Part shown: piece by piece, positions 35,720 to 47,374 of the stretch | How the letters are laid out: each line of letters begins with the position of its first letter | Numbering within the stretch: position 1 is the first letter of the stretch | Origin: Mucor racemosus | Lineage: Eukaryota; Mucoromycota; Mucoromycetes; Mucorales; Mucoraceae | Direction: 5' to 3' | Length of the DNA: 64,000 nucleotides | Assembly (NCBI GenBank): GCA_027405735.1 | Contig: JAPEHQ010000004.1 | Location: 1,178,001-1,242,000 of the forward strand | The notes under the pieces: model-generated | What the model was told of the DNA's origin: nothing | Database searches by the model: none | Seen by the model: only the letters and a program-made list of their open reading frames with translations | Program-made: the position numbers and the translations under genes

Positions 35720-36605
35720 TGTATGATGATAAATAATAAAGTGACGAAAGCTATATACGTTTGGGCATTATTCTTAAGCTTTTAAATATAAAGTGTTTAT
35801 TGAGTGAAGAGTCATATGCCTTGAATAGTATTTTTCATGCAGTAGTAATTATCCTGAAGTCCTTTTTAAGGATAAGTTAAAGTTGGTGACAAACCAATTT
35901 TTAACTGACAATGACTGAAGCAGGAATTAAATTGATAGAAATCCAAATATGATTAACAATGTTATTCGCTGAGCTCTTTTCAAGTCTTTCTGAAAAATGA
36001 CTAAATATATTCCATTATGTATGCCTTTATGTTATAATTAGTAATACTCTATTTGTTACTTACTAGATGAAAACCAAAATCAAAATATACAGACAGTAGT
36101 AGGCTTACAATACAGTTTACATTATTAAATTATTACATGCAGAATGTGTCTACTTTTGTAAAATCTCTTGTGCTTGTAAAATAGAGTATTCATAAAGAAA
36201 ATGGATTTCCGAAATAACTGATCTATCAGAATTAGGAATTACCGAATTACTAATTTAGAACATCTGTCAAACCATGATGATGTTCAACATGAGAATCAAG
36301 CAAGGTTACATGTTACATTTCATGACTTCGATATTACCACTGAAGCATAACATATTATATCCATACACATTAATAATAATTTCTATTGCCACATCTAATA
36401 GACCCTTGTCCATTAGATCGGATCACACAATCCACAATCCTAATAACTATATAAACCCATATTTAATTCATTCTAATAAACGGTACTTTTTACGTTGATT
36501 TTAATTTACAAAGCCTCAATAAATCAATAACACTAAAAATACTGGAGTAGAGAAAAAAAGAAAACAATTGGTAGCCTTTTGAAAGCTGTGCGTAGAAAGG
36601 TAAAA
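35720..36605. other. Repeat-rich intergenic DNA
   Basis: No gene. The stretch from about 36265 to 36510 has an LTR-like layout: TGTCAAACC start, 'actatataaaccc' TATA-like motif and 'ctaataaacgg' polyadenylation-like motif, similar in order to the solo LTR at 35078. No target duplication was found, so it was not called separately. Confidence 0.45.
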
Positions 36606-36768
36606 CAAAAAAAAAGGGGCGGGGTGATTAGCTGCGCTTCTAGCCCGGCAAACACAAGTTCCGAAGAAAATTTGTTTACACGAGTTTCGAACCAAAACCT
36701 CTCCGTTTGAACTACAGTAGCTGTAAAGCGCATAAGTCTAGCAACTAGGACAAACGTCCCCTCTATGT
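36606..36768 (-). ncRNA. tRNA-like pol III transcript candidate
   Basis: On the minus strand a tRNA-like segment starts near 36760. A box A-like region (TCCTAGTTGCTAGAC) is followed by a box B GGTTCGAAAC at about 36690. The acceptor-like halves GTTTGTC and TGTAAAC nearly pair. The T stem is mispaired and the middle is about 10 nt too long, so it is not a functional tRNA. Transcription would end at a T10 run (36606-36615), giving an RNA of about 150 nt. It could be a SINE or a tRNA relic. Confidence 0.4.
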
Positions 36769-36770
36769 TT

Positions 36771-38640
36771 GCTTTTTTTAATTGCCGTCCTTCTACTTAT
36801 CTGTTATTTTGTTTTTCTTGATTTGTGCAATATTGAGTAATTTGACCATATTTTTTATCTTTGGTATACAATACTGCTATTTGCCGAGTATCAATAGTAA
36901 TTTGGTTTACAAAAAAAATCTGTTATTTTTGCCTATATAATGTAATTATGCTAGGTACAATAATGCAACACTGACTTTATTTTACTACAAAATATAACTG
37001 AAGTTTTCAGTGAGCATATAATCAATAGATACAGAATAGCGCTGCGTATATATACAAAAATTTAGTAGTAGATAAAACGTGTATATATATATATTGCAGC
37101 AAAAAATAACAAAGTTGTTTACTAAAATAAAAAAATATAAAAATAAAAGCAGTAGAAATACAATTATAATCAGCTGGAGTTTTTGTTACAAAAGATTTCT
37201 GAACATTTAAAATAATTGAAAAAGTATAAGGGTATTTATAGTAATTTGGAGAACTTGGATACATCAGACTTGAATGAATGTATATTTTCTAGTAATCTTC
37301 TAGTTTTGAGTACATTGTTATTGATTTAATATTTTAAGGGGTAAATAAATTATGTAGAGCATTGACCATAAGGGATTGATGTCAAGTGTGACAATATCGA
37401 CATTTTGGAAAATGATTGTTTTATTTATTATTGTTATATCTATTTTATGCAACCTTGAATTAAGGGGTAATTTTTATATGCTCGAATCTTATTTATATTG
37501 ATAGTACAGCTTCAATATAAATGAGCATTTGACTAAATTGATATCTTTGTTTATTATTATTACTGATTTGGATAGAATCCTGTTTGACATATATGTTATT
37601 TGTGTAATTGATTACACCGTGATCAAGGGTGGTGCTATCATCTACACGACATGTATGGTTCAAAAAGGTATTTCATATTTTTAGCATGCGTTTGTTATTG
37701 TGTTCAATTGAAGCGTTTGTTTATTACTGTTGTTCACACTTCAAGTAGCATCATGTTTTATGAGCGACACTTGAAATTTAGGTTATTTTTGTTGCATTCA
37801 CAAATCTGGGCGCATTCCTTGGTTAAGATTACGACACAGTTTGATATGTTAAGTTTTACATTGCTGTGTATTATGTTATAAAGCTCAGTTTATACAGGAA
37901 TTTGGAACTAGTGTGTGTCACCTAGACTTGATTGGATATATATATATATATATATATATATGCATATACTCATTTAGACTAGTCATATAATTAGAGAATG
38001 TGAATATAAAAGAAGATGTTTCGATCTTATAATAAAGCTCTTTAGTCTTAGTGTGCTCTTTCATTTTATAACATTTTTCCTTTATTTTTATTAAATTATT
38101 TAGTACATATTTTAGCTTTGAGATTGATATAACCTCCTGGCATAACAATTTTATTATTATCTAGCGTTTTTAGTATGTAATTCCACTGCAATCTCTACCA
38201 GTAATGCGAAATAGTAATATGATATACTGTATAAATCAATCAGTTTGACAATTATAATTAATGGTAATAATAATAATAACAAAAAACTACCAACAGTATA
38301 CTAGTAAATTGTAATTTAATACACTGTCGTTCAATATGACCAAATATTAATGAATCAGAGAAAATAAAATCGGTAAAAACTGATACTACTCAATGTAAAA
38401 CGAGGTCAAGATTGATAAAAGATGCATTCATTGTGTGGTGGAAATCGCGACATTTTGATGGATAGAAAGTACAGGACCAAGATGTTGTGTTTGCTTCAGG
38501 ATTTTCAAAAGGGTTCAAAAGCATTCTTAATTATTAAACTCAACTAGACGTTGAATACTCACCATATGCAATTAGTATCATTTTGTCTTTTATTTAATTA
38601 TTGTATTATTAAAAATTAAGTTTTTAATAGCTTATAACAA
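36771..38640. other. AT-rich intergenic DNA
   Basis: No convincing gene. It contains a (TA)n tract at about 37936-37961 and a ~25-bp segment near 38163 ('tttttagtatgtaattccactgca') repeated at about 54010. ORFs at 37022-37264, 37651-37881 and 37918-38148 look like chance. Confidence 0.5.
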
Positions 38641-38901
38641 TGACAATGCCAATGGGGGATGTTTCTGATTTTAGATTGGCATTTATCATAATAAAGCGGG
38701 CTGATGATACGTTTGATACTACTGTAGATGGAACCAGTCAATTTATTTTATGAAATTTGAATGTAAATACCGAGGAACCATTTGTAAGTATTTAAGTTGG
38801 TTTTAGTAAAGCATTGAATAAATTGGCTTGGGACAAAGAGGATAAAAGGCGGCAATAGGTTTCAGTGATGGCCATGTTTATGTTTATGACATTGGAGAGG
38901 T
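38641..38901 (+). pseudogene. Dynein intermediate-chain fragment (WD repeat)
   Basis: The fragment reads VDGTSQFIL, then a TGA stop where Trp is expected, then NLNVNTEEPF. After a short GT...AG gap comes ALNKLAWDKED, a frameshift, and AAIGFSDGHVYVYDIGE before a GTAAG. This is the conserved C-terminal WD region of cytoplasmic dynein intermediate chain (LDLWNLN..TE.P..., ALN...W...G...A.GDS.G.v.vYD.GE). The stop and frameshift show it is dead. It sits alone in repeat-rich DNA, so it is probably a duplicated gene piece; a functional copy would be elsewhere. Confidence 0.65.
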
Positions 38902-39885
38902 AAGAATAAAACTCAATGTAAATTACCTCTAACGCAATAATTATAAAGCAAGACTATATTATCATCAAATAAACTACCACACAATATTAACATGTATAAA
39001 GATTTACAGAAATAAGCTTGAATCAAGTGGGTACAGCATCGTAAATTCTTGAAAAAGTTCTGAAGTATTATTAAATCTCTTATTTTTAAGACTCACAAAG
39101 CTTATAAGCGGAATATTAATTTTAAAAATTATTTTTGTCCAGATCATCAATTTTGGCATTTTTTAAATTTTTTTTTTTTGATTTTGCAAATCTAGAATTA
39201 ATTATACTACCAATTACAGAAACAAAAAATATGCACATATACAACATTTAGTCCTCTATTTGCTCAATAAAAAATAATAAACATTTTTATTGCAAAATAT
39301 TATAGGAAATTCCTTTAATCAAAAAACTGTTTTTGGACCAAAAATGCTAAGTTTTATTACTTAACATTTAATATTAAGCTTTCATAAAATGTGTATTAGT
39401 CATGGCTAAAAATTTCTCTCACAATGTAGTATATTTAAACGTTGATTTTGGTATCAAAATTTGATTTTTCTGTTTTTTGATCTAAATCATGAGTGTTGGT
39501 AAGGATGAAATGAGCCCCGAAAATGTCCGCTACAAAGTCTGAGTTTTCAGACCGTACGCGGTTAAATATAATAAAAGTTAAAAAAAAACACATTTTTATT
39601 TAAAACTTAGATATATACCATAGTATAAGAGACTTAGCCGTTCAATCTTGCTATGCTCAATTACGGCATCACTCTGCGGGCTCGCTTTTGCAATTTTTTA
39701 ATAAATGTATGATATGACAGACGGTTTTTCTAATAGAAATATGTATATTTCTACGGTAACAGATATTCCTTATTTTGTTTGGTTTATGGCTCATGCGCTA
39801 TAATTCTGCTTTTACATTAGCTGAAATGAGCAATTTAGCAGGGTTTTAACTGCGCTAAATAATGTAAAACCTTGAAAATCCTTTT
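38902..39885. other. Intergenic before Ty3 element 1
   Basis: AT-rich, with R1-like segments around 39140-39570 (for example 'aaggatgaaatgagccccgaaaa'). No gene. Confidence 0.5.
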
Positions 39886-39890
39886 CTACA

Positions 39891-40333
39891 TGTTGTATTT
39901 GCATATATAAATGTACCTTAAATCGTAGTTTAAATATGACAATAAACTATGCCTTAACATATTTAGCATATGTGTCATATAAACACTGTAAATGATTACC
40001 CTGATAATCACACAAGCTAAGTTCTGATAATCTAGACTTAGAATAAAAGATAGAAAGTAAAGAATATTAATAATTAGTGTTGCCAAGAGCAACTAAAGAC
40101 TTTAGACTGATCATCTATATCTGAATATAATTACATTAGCATAAGTGAGGAGTGACACTAAATTTTAGTATGAGAACACTGTTCTAGACAGGTGTGTAAG
40201 CAATCCTTAAATCAAATATAAATAGCAGTAGACATTCACCCTTCATTTGATTTTCCCCATCTCGTTTTTATATTTAATAAAGATTGACCAATTCTCACGT
40301 ACTTATCTTTCTTTATTACATACATTTACAACA
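39891..40333 (+). repeat. 5' LTR of element 1
   Basis: Starts TGTTGTATTTGC and ends TTTACAACA (TG...CA). A TATA box, TATAAATAG, is at 40217-40225, and an AATAAAG polyadenylation-like signal is about 60 bp downstream. The antisense 68-codon ORF in it reappears in the 3' LTR and is not a gene. Confidence 0.97.
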
Positions 40334-40354
40334 TTTTTTTACGTGAATTATATC

Positions 40355-43300
40355 ATGTCAAACTCCCCTCAAAACGAACAATTCACTTTTGGTATCTCTA
40401 CAGATTTACCCAAACAACAATATCAGGAAGATGTTCCTATGGAAGATCTGAATGAACCTATTACGGTTACCCCAATCGATGAAGGTGAAGAAGAAAATGG
40501 CTCCTCTTTCTCTGCCTCCTCTGTGAAGCCTCCTGCAAGAAAAAAACTCGCCATGGTAAAGGACTTACCAAAGTTCAAGATCTTGAGTGACGATATGAAG
40601 GATACCGCAGACGCATTCGTAACAGTCAACCAATATTTCAAGGCTTTCGAAAGAACGTTCCGCATGCAGAACGTTGAATTACAAGACAATTGGAAAGACA
40701 ATTTAGCAAATGTAATTGGAATTGACCATGCCGATTGGTATGCGGATACAATTGAAGCCGATCAAACAATAAGTTATGTAAAAGCCAAAGCCTTAATCAT
40801 GGACCATGTGGAATCCCCTGCTAAAGCAATCAACATGTTTAATAAGCTCGTACTCCTCAAACAAAAGCCTGGTGAACCCGCCTCTGATTTTGGTAAACGT
40901 TTCCTGCGTGCTGCTCATGCTGCTCAATGTTCGGACAGTAACTTTTTGGCAAGACTTTATATGAATAATCTGCAGCCATACCTTAACCTTAGCGTCAGAA
41001 CATCCCTTAGTAGTCATCTTGGAATCTCCTTTTTACACCGTTTGAAATCTTTTAGACAAGTTGAAGCTCTAATCAGTGGCCTAGAAGTTCAAGCACAAGA
41101 TGATCCTTTTATTTCCAATAGTAACAAGAAACGTATTCATAACCATGAACCTAAAACCAAGGGAGAAACTACTATAAACAATAAACCATCAAACAAACTC
41201 TGCTTTTACTGTAATAAACCTTGGAGTAAAGGCCATCGTTGTTCTGAGTTTCTGGAACATAAACGATCCTCCCAAGGCCAAAAAGTAGTTCCCCAAGTAA
41301 GAAATCTAAAAATTGACAACCTTATAAGTCAGTGGACTAATTTTGAAAATGAAAACAGTAATGATCATAATAGCGATGAGGCAATTGATAATGCTATTGC
41401 CAATAGTGAAGACAACAATCGTAAGTGTCGAAGTATTAAACAAGAATACAATAACTTGGTAACTAATAATCCTTTCTCTTTGTATACTCCACTTTTAATA
41501 CAAAACATTAGAGGAATAGGGCTTGTCGATACTGGTAGTGAATTATCTGTTATAAGTAAAAAATTCATTTTATTAAATAAAATTCCTTTTGTTACAAATA
41601 ATAATAATGCCATCTTAAGACTTGCTGGAAAAAACAATACAATAAATAGAATAGGTCGCACTGAGCCAATTGAGATAAAATATAATGGTAAAACATCGAC
41701 TCATACATTTGAAATCATTGAATTCGATGACAACGATCAAACGGATGTAATTCTCGGTTATGAAATCTTACCTAAACTTGGAATTGCATTAACCGGTGTA
41801 GCACATAATTTTGATGATACGGTGATATTTGATGATTCAATCAATGATGAAATAATTCCTAATAATACACCTGCTGGTTCTATAGAGGAGCAAAAGTATT
41901 TCATAAAGGAAATAAGACCACTGCTTGACGTAAATCAATCCATCTCTAAACACAGTTTCTGTACAGTACCAGAATCAGTTATACATTTAAATACAGTTGA
42001 AGGTAGATATGTAAACATACCTCAATATCCAATTCCTTATAAATTGAGACCAAAAATCCAGGAAACAATTGAAACTTGGATAGCTAATGGTACAATTGAA
42101 AAAGCCCCCGTGAATACCAAATGGAATTCCCCTCTAACTCTTGCTGCAAAAAAAGATAGCCAAGGTAATAAATCGGATACAAATAAGCGTGTATGTTTGG
42201 ATACTCGTGCCCTCAATAACATTCTAATTGATGACGATGTGCAAAGTCTCCCAAATATACCTGATATCTTCCATCAATTAGCCGGCTATTCCGTATTCAC
42301 CACTTTTGATGCTTTTTCAGCTTTCCACAGATTTGAAATTTTCAAATCGGATAGGGTCAAAACTTCATGGACCTCACCCATTGATGGTACGCAATTCTGT
42401 TTCAAGGGCTCGCCGTACGGTATAAAATTCCTCAGTAATGTTTACCAAAGGGTCATGACACGTTTATTCAACAACGAATACGAATATTGTGATTCCATAG
42501 ACAATTCTGATCAAAAAGGAATTCACCAAAAACGTCGAAACCCATTAAAAGGCCATATAGCGTACTTTGTGGACGATTTAGTCTGTTTCTCCCGTAACAT
42601 GGAAGAACATTTAATCCATGTAAAAGAAGTTATTCGTATTCTGAACAAAGTAAATTTAATATTAAACATCGATAAATGTCATTTTGCTCAAAAAAGTATC
42701 AACTTACTTGGTTTCTCTGTCTCTGAACAAGGAAAAACAATTGATACGCGCAAAATTTCCAACATTGAATCATGGCCACATCCTAAAACTGGTACCGATA
42801 TTCAACGCTTCTTAGGTCTAGTTAACTATATGCGTGACCACATTCCTAAAGCTTCTGCGCTAATGGCTCCTTTGGATAAAATTCGCAACGCTAAAGTGAT
42901 TACGGATAAAGAATGGACTCCAGCAATTGAGACACATTTTCAGACTATAAAAAAAGTATTAGTTTCAAATGTTGTATTAAGCCCTCCTGATTTAAACCAT
43001 CCCTACACAGTCTACACGGATTCGAGTTCTTATGGTATTGGTTGTGCACTTTGTCAAGAATATACATATGAAGATACAGATGTAAATAAGGGAAAAAGTA
43101 AATTTTCGACATCACCTGTACCTTCAACATCAAATGATAACGAGTCAAAGTATACAAACAAGGGCATAAACACTAAGCCTCCTGTCAAAAAGGTTATTAA
43201 ATATGTGGGTTTTATGGCACGATCTCTTTCTTCATCTGAACGTAACTATAGTACCACGAAAAGAGAATTATTAGCTATTATTTTTGCATTGCAAAAGTTT

Positions 43301-45163
43301 AGAAAATTCCTTTGGGGTACCAAATTCGAAATTATGTGCGATCATCGTGCACTAACATACATCCACACTCAAAAGCATGCCAATAGTATGATTTTAAATT
43401 GGTTTGAATATTTACAAGACTTCAATTTTGATGTCATATACTTACCAGGCGTTGATAATGTTTTGGCAGATCGCCTCAGTCGATTGTTTCCACCAATGGA
43501 TTACAATCTGGGGGAGGATGTGCTCGATAAAAGCAATAAAATGTCTTATAAACGAAAAAATATCAAGTTCAAAAAGATAAATGGTACCATTAGAGCCATA
43601 AAAATAGACAATAAAAACAAGTTTAACATTAAGCATGTGAATTATAAACATGGTGATTATCTGACACCACCTGAAAATGAACGCAAAGCTTTACTGTTAA
43701 GAGCGCATGTATTTGGACATTTTGGTGCAGAAAATATAATTAAATCTCTACATAACGATGGTATCCACTGGCCAAACTTAGCAGTAGATGCAGTTGAATT
43801 AGTTAAAGCCTGCAGTTCATGTCAAAAACATAATATAACTAAGAGAGGATATCAACCTCTACGCCCAATTTATTCTTATATACCTGGTGATCATTGGTCT
43901 ATTGATCTTGCTGAATTACCCTTGTCAACAAATGGTTATAAATATCTTTTAGTAATGGTAGACATTTGTACTCGCTTTTGTATATTAAGATGTATGAAAA
44001 ATAAACTTGCTACGACAATGGCAACACATTTAGTACAAGTGTTTTCAGACTTTGGATACCCGTCTAAGTTGTCATTTGATAATGGATCCGAGAATTCCAA
44101 TATAATCATACAAGTATTATGTGAAACAATGAACATTGACAGACGACTAATATCAGCATATAATGCAGCTAGTAACGGCACAGCGGAACGTTGGGTTCAG
44201 TCTTCAAAATTAGCTATAGCCAAAGCAGTTGAAGGAGCTGGACATCTATGGGATCTATATACACCAGGTGTGCAACTTGCTCTAAACAACAAAGTATCAA
44301 AGCGATTAAACACACCACCATTTAATCTCATGTTTGCAAGAAGAATGAATGCTTTTATTGATTACAGGCAAAGCGATAAAGAGAAATCTAGTGTTATGTC
44401 TTATGAAGAACTTATTGAAAGGATAGACCATATGAATGAAATTGTATTCCCAGCCATAAATGATAAAACAGATAAATATGTAAATAACATGAGGGACAAT
44501 TTTGATAAATATAAGAATGTCGTAAGCGACTATCCATCCGGAACTCATGTTATGGTGCGCATTCCAACGTTGAAAGGAGCATTGATGCCATCCTATGAAG
44601 GCCCCTACACTATAATCCGAAAAACTAAAGGTGGCTCTTATGTATTACAAAATGAAACAGGTGTTTTGATGAGCCGTGATTATGCCCCAAGAGAATTAAA
44701 AGTTGTAAGCAAAGATAACATCGATGATGATAGCGAAACTTATGAAATTGAGGACATCTTGGATCACAAAGGTACAGGTAAAAACATTGAATATAAAATA
44801 CGTTGGAAAGGCTACAGTCATGAGCATGATTTATGGTTAAAACCCGAAATGATTACGCATGAATCCACAATCCAACAATATTGGAGAAGAAGGCTCGGTA
44901 AAGATTATAAACCTTATAAAAATAGTAAACCACTTTCTTTCACTGATACTCTTAAAACCAATAAGAATGGTAAACTAAAAAATGTTGACAAATTACTTGT
45001 GTCACTACAAGACGACATTACACCTAAGAATGCAACAACTGTTAATAGGAACATGAAAAGAAAGTATACAACTACTAAACCTGCCAATCAAAATAATAGT
45101 AGTACAAGCAATCATAATACTACCTTCAAACGTAGTAAGAAGAACAGTACAAATACTAAATAA
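40355..45163 (+). CDS. Gag-Pol polyprotein with chromodomain (element 1)
   Basis: One frame of 1,602 aa. The ORF is open upstream into the LTR, but the first Met after the LTR (MSNSPQNEQF) is chosen. Domains in order: capsid-like Gag (about 50-250) and a zinc knuckle CFYCNKPWSKGHRC (C283). Next are an aspartic protease VDTGSE (D392) and reverse transcriptase with FVDD (D740, D741). RNase H follows with TDSSSYGIG (D889). The integrase has a HHCC finger (C1153, C1156) and D1184, D1242, E1278 with 35-residue D-E spacing. A C-terminal chromodomain (about 1463-1510, IRWKGYSHEHDLW) follows. Chromodomains steer integration to heterochromatin. Every catalytic residue checked is present. No frameshift separates gag from pol. 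Confidence 0.96.
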   Translation: MSNSPQNEQFTFGISTDLPKQQYQEDVPMEDLNEPITVTPIDEGEEENGSSFSASSVKPPARKKLAMVKDLPKFKILSDDMKDTADAFVTVNQYFKAFERTFRMQNVELQDNWKDNLANVIGIDHADWYADTIEADQTISYVKAKALIMDHVESPAKAINMFNKLVLLKQKPGEPASDFGKRFLRAAHAAQCSDSNFLARLYMNNLQPYLNLSVRTSLSSHLGISFLHRLKSFRQVEALISGLEVQAQDDPFISNSNKKRIHNHEPKTKGETTINNKPSNKLCFYCNKPWSKGHRCSEFLEHKRSSQGQKVVPQVRNLKIDNLISQWTNFENENSNDHNSDEAIDNAIANSEDNNRKCRSIKQEYNNLVTNNPFSLYTPLLIQNIRGIGLVDTGSELSVISKKFILLNKIPFVTNNNNAILRLAGKNNTINRIGRTEPIEIKYNGKTSTHTFEIIEFDDNDQTDVILGYEILPKLGIALTGVAHNFDDTVIFDDSINDEIIPNNTPAGSIEEQKYFIKEIRPLLDVNQSISKHSFCTVPESVIHLNTVEGRYVNIPQYPIPYKLRPKIQETIETWIANGTIEKAPVNTKWNSPLTLAAKKDSQGNKSDTNKRVCLDTRALNNILIDDDVQSLPNIPDIFHQLAGYSVFTTFDAFSAFHRFEIFKSDRVKTSWTSPIDGTQFCFKGSPYGIKFLSNVYQRVMTRLFNNEYEYCDSIDNSDQKGIHQKRRNPLKGHIAYFVDDLVCFSRNMEEHLIHVKEVIRILNKVNLILNIDKCHFAQKSINLLGFSVSEQGKTIDTRKISNIESWPHPKTGTDIQRFLGLVNYMRDHIPKASALMAPLDKIRNAKVITDKEWTPAIETHFQTIKKVLVSNVVLSPPDLNHPYTVYTDSSSYGIGCALCQEYTYEDTDVNKGKSKFSTSPVPSTSNDNESKYTNKGINTKPPVKKVIKYVGFMARSLSSSERNYSTTKRELLAIIFALQKFRKFLWGTKFEIMCDHRALTYIHTQKHANSMILNWFEYLQDFNFDVIYLPGVDNVLADRLSRLFPPMDYNLGEDVLDKSNKMSYKRKNIKFKKINGTIRAIKIDNKNKFNIKHVNYKHGDYLTPPENERKALLLRAHVFGHFGAENIIKSLHNDGIHWPNLAVDAVELVKACSSCQKHNITKRGYQPLRPIYSYIPGDHWSIDLAELPLSTNGYKYLLVMVDICTRFCILRCMKNKLATTMATHLVQVFSDFGYPSKLSFDNGSENSNIIIQVLCETMNIDRRLISAYNAASNGTAERWVQSSKLAIAKAVEGAGHLWDLYTPGVQLALNNKVSKRLNTPPFNLMFARRMNAFIDYRQSDKEKSSVMSYEELIERIDHMNEIVFPAINDKTDKYVNNMRDNFDKYKNVVSDYPSGTHVMVRIPTLKGALMPSYEGPYTIIRKTKGGSYVLQNETGVLMSRDYAPRELKVVSKDNIDDDSETYEIEDILDHKGTGKNIEYKIRWKGYSHEHDLWLKPEMITHESTIQQYWRRRLGKDYKPYKNSKPLSFTDTLKTNKNGKLKNVDKLLVSLQDDITPKNATTVNRNMKRKYTTTKPANQNNSSTSNHNTTFKRSKKNSTNTK

Positions 45164-45199
45164 AAGAACAAGCGGCTTATTCAGCCTGGTGGGAGGTGA

Positions 45200-45642
45200 T
45201 GTTGTATTTGCATATATAAATGTACCTTAAATCGTAGTTTAAATATGACAATAAACTATGCCTTAACATATTTAGCATATGTGTCATATAAACACTGTAA
45301 ATGATTACCCTGATAATCACACAAGCTAAGTTCTGATAATCTAGACTTAGAATAAAAGATAGAAAGTAAAGAATATTAATAATTAGTGTTGCCAAGAGCA
45401 ACTAAAGACTTTAGACTGATCATCTATATCTGAATATAATTACATTAGCATAAGTGAGGAGTGACACTAAATTTTAGTATGAGAACACTGTTCTAGACAG
45501 GTGTGTAAGCAATCCTTAAATCAAATATAAATAGCAGTAGACATTCACCCTTCATTTGATTTTCCCCATCTCGTTTTTATATTTAATAAAGATTGACCAA
45601 TTCTCACGTACTTATCTTTCTTTATTACATACATTTACAACA
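45200..45642 (+). repeat. 3' LTR of element 1
   Basis: Same length as the 5' LTR and no difference seen by eye. It is preceded by the polypurine tract and followed by the CTACA duplication. Confidence 0.97.
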
Positions 45643-45647
45643 CTACA

Positions 45648-47374
45648 TGCGTTGTTTCTCTCTTTTTGTTTTATATTATTCCAAGGATATATTCTGTAAT
45701 GAGCCAAACATTTCAGTTTCATTCATGCAAAACCTTGCCTCATTCCTTATATAAATACTACAAGGAAATCATTACATGATCCCTTGTAGATTTATCTGTC
45801 TTGTTACACTCCCTTTACTTTTATTTATTCACTAATAAATATCTAATTTACAAATAAGAACACCAACCTTCATCAATCCAGTGATCACCAATTTATAATA
45901 GCAAGAATAATATCTATAAGGATATTATCCACCTTTGCTGTTAGTCCAAAATTATAGATCATTACATATTCACCGTTTGATGAAGCATATCAGACTATCG
46001 AGCTGGTACTCTTTTCTTTAACTGAATACGCATGCTACTGTAACATAAGAGACTAATGTTTTTAAAATAGGTAGCAGCCTATATTAGAGACTGGTATTTT
46101 TATTTAACCGCACTCTAAGATCAAATCAAAGGCAATGATGTTTATATCTATCTACTCAATGAAAAGCTAGAACTGGCTACAAACTCACGAAGTGTTCCAG
46201 AAAAGTGATAAAATTTTAAATATTATAGAAACGCAAAAAAAAAAAAGAATAATCTGATGTCTTGCCTAATAACCATAGTTCAGATCGTAACTATACTTGA
46301 AAACAAATATTTTTACAGCTGACAATTGTAAACCAAAATAGTAAGTTTAAAGAAGGTTAATTTGTTTAAATTTTATGAGTGATAAAGCACATTTATAATC
46401 TTAGACTTGGCTTGCATATAAATTTAAGCAGTGAGTGTTATTTAATTTTATGCTCAAGCAAAAACCATTGTTGCTGTAAACATTATACTAGCTATAAACA
46501 TATTTATAAGTGATAATAATTGTAAATATATTGGCTCTTGCATGTATTGATCTACATCAACAACGTATTGAATTGTATTGTCTATAATTTATATCAATAA
46601 AAACAAATGTAATTCAAAAACCCATTCCAGTAAAAAATGCAATAAAATTTTGAGAAAGGCACAATGCTCATGTACAAACCAATTTGTACCTATGCAATCA
46701 ACTCATTATGCTCATGGTCAAACTTTATTATTATGCACAAATAGGAATAATGATATGCTTATTATGGACAATTCTACTATTATTATGCACACATGGGATT
46801 GATGATGTCGTGCACACGGACAGAATCTATAACTCTGGACATACGGGCTTTTCATTATGCTCGTGTACAGTTTCTTTTGTTGTGCCTATGTGCATCTTAT
46901 CTTTTTAGCCATTATTCAGTGGGCGCAACAACTCAGCAGGCTATAGTGTACAGCCTACCTCGGTACAACAAAACCATCTTGTGCAGCACAGGTCGGCCGT
47001 AGTGCTTTTATATATAAATCCTTTAAATTTGTGATTTTATCGACTTTTTTTGAATCCGGTTGTATCATCTTATACTTTTCAAGTTAAATCCGTTATTAGT
47101 AGGCTAATAATAATATTGTAGGTTGTATTTATATTTTACTTAAAATAAGCCTTTGAATAATTAATAGCAATGCAGTCGAACCTTAATTTTTGTAAAAAAT
47201 TTCGATACCTGCATCTTATAGCTGCTTGGAATATTTAAACAACCGCGTCCGGGCTGTCCGGTAATTTTTTCTAGAAATTTAAAGCTTGGAAATATCATTA
47301 GATGGCCGCTTCCGGAGATTGTTGGGCTTTCTTTTGGAAGAGTGACCATTGGCAAAAATATGAATGATATACTA
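45648..47374. other. Intergenic between the two Ty3 elements
   Basis: No gene. The part just right of element 1 (about 45650-45860) has an LTR-like order: 'ccttatataaatac' TATA-like motif followed by 'actaataaatatc'. No partner or target duplication was found. Overlapping ORFs near 46578-47002 are chance translations. Confidence 0.45.

Larger units (their letters stand above)
39891..45642 (+). mobile_element. Complete Ty3/Gypsy chromovirus, element 1
   Basis: 5.75 kb element with 443-bp LTRs (39891-40333, 45200-45642) that look identical by eye. It is flanked by the 5-bp duplication CTACA (39886-39890, 45643-45647). A single uninterrupted gag-pol ORF lies between them. The purine-rich tract ggtgggaggtga directly precedes the 3' LTR and would prime plus-strand synthesis. 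Directly after the 5' LTR is TTTTTTTACGTG, not the TGG expected for tRNA priming. Identical LTRs, an open frame and intact duplications indicate a recent insertion that may still be active. Confidence 0.97.

Noticed and set aside
39886..40092. Antisense ORF in the LTR of element 1 (repeated at 45177-45401)
   Set aside because: Duplicated only because the LTR is duplicated; no coding features.
40234..40350. Tf1-like self-priming match in element 1
   Set aside because: Only six nucleotides (ATTCAC/GTGAAT) match, too short to claim; mentioned only as a hypothesis.
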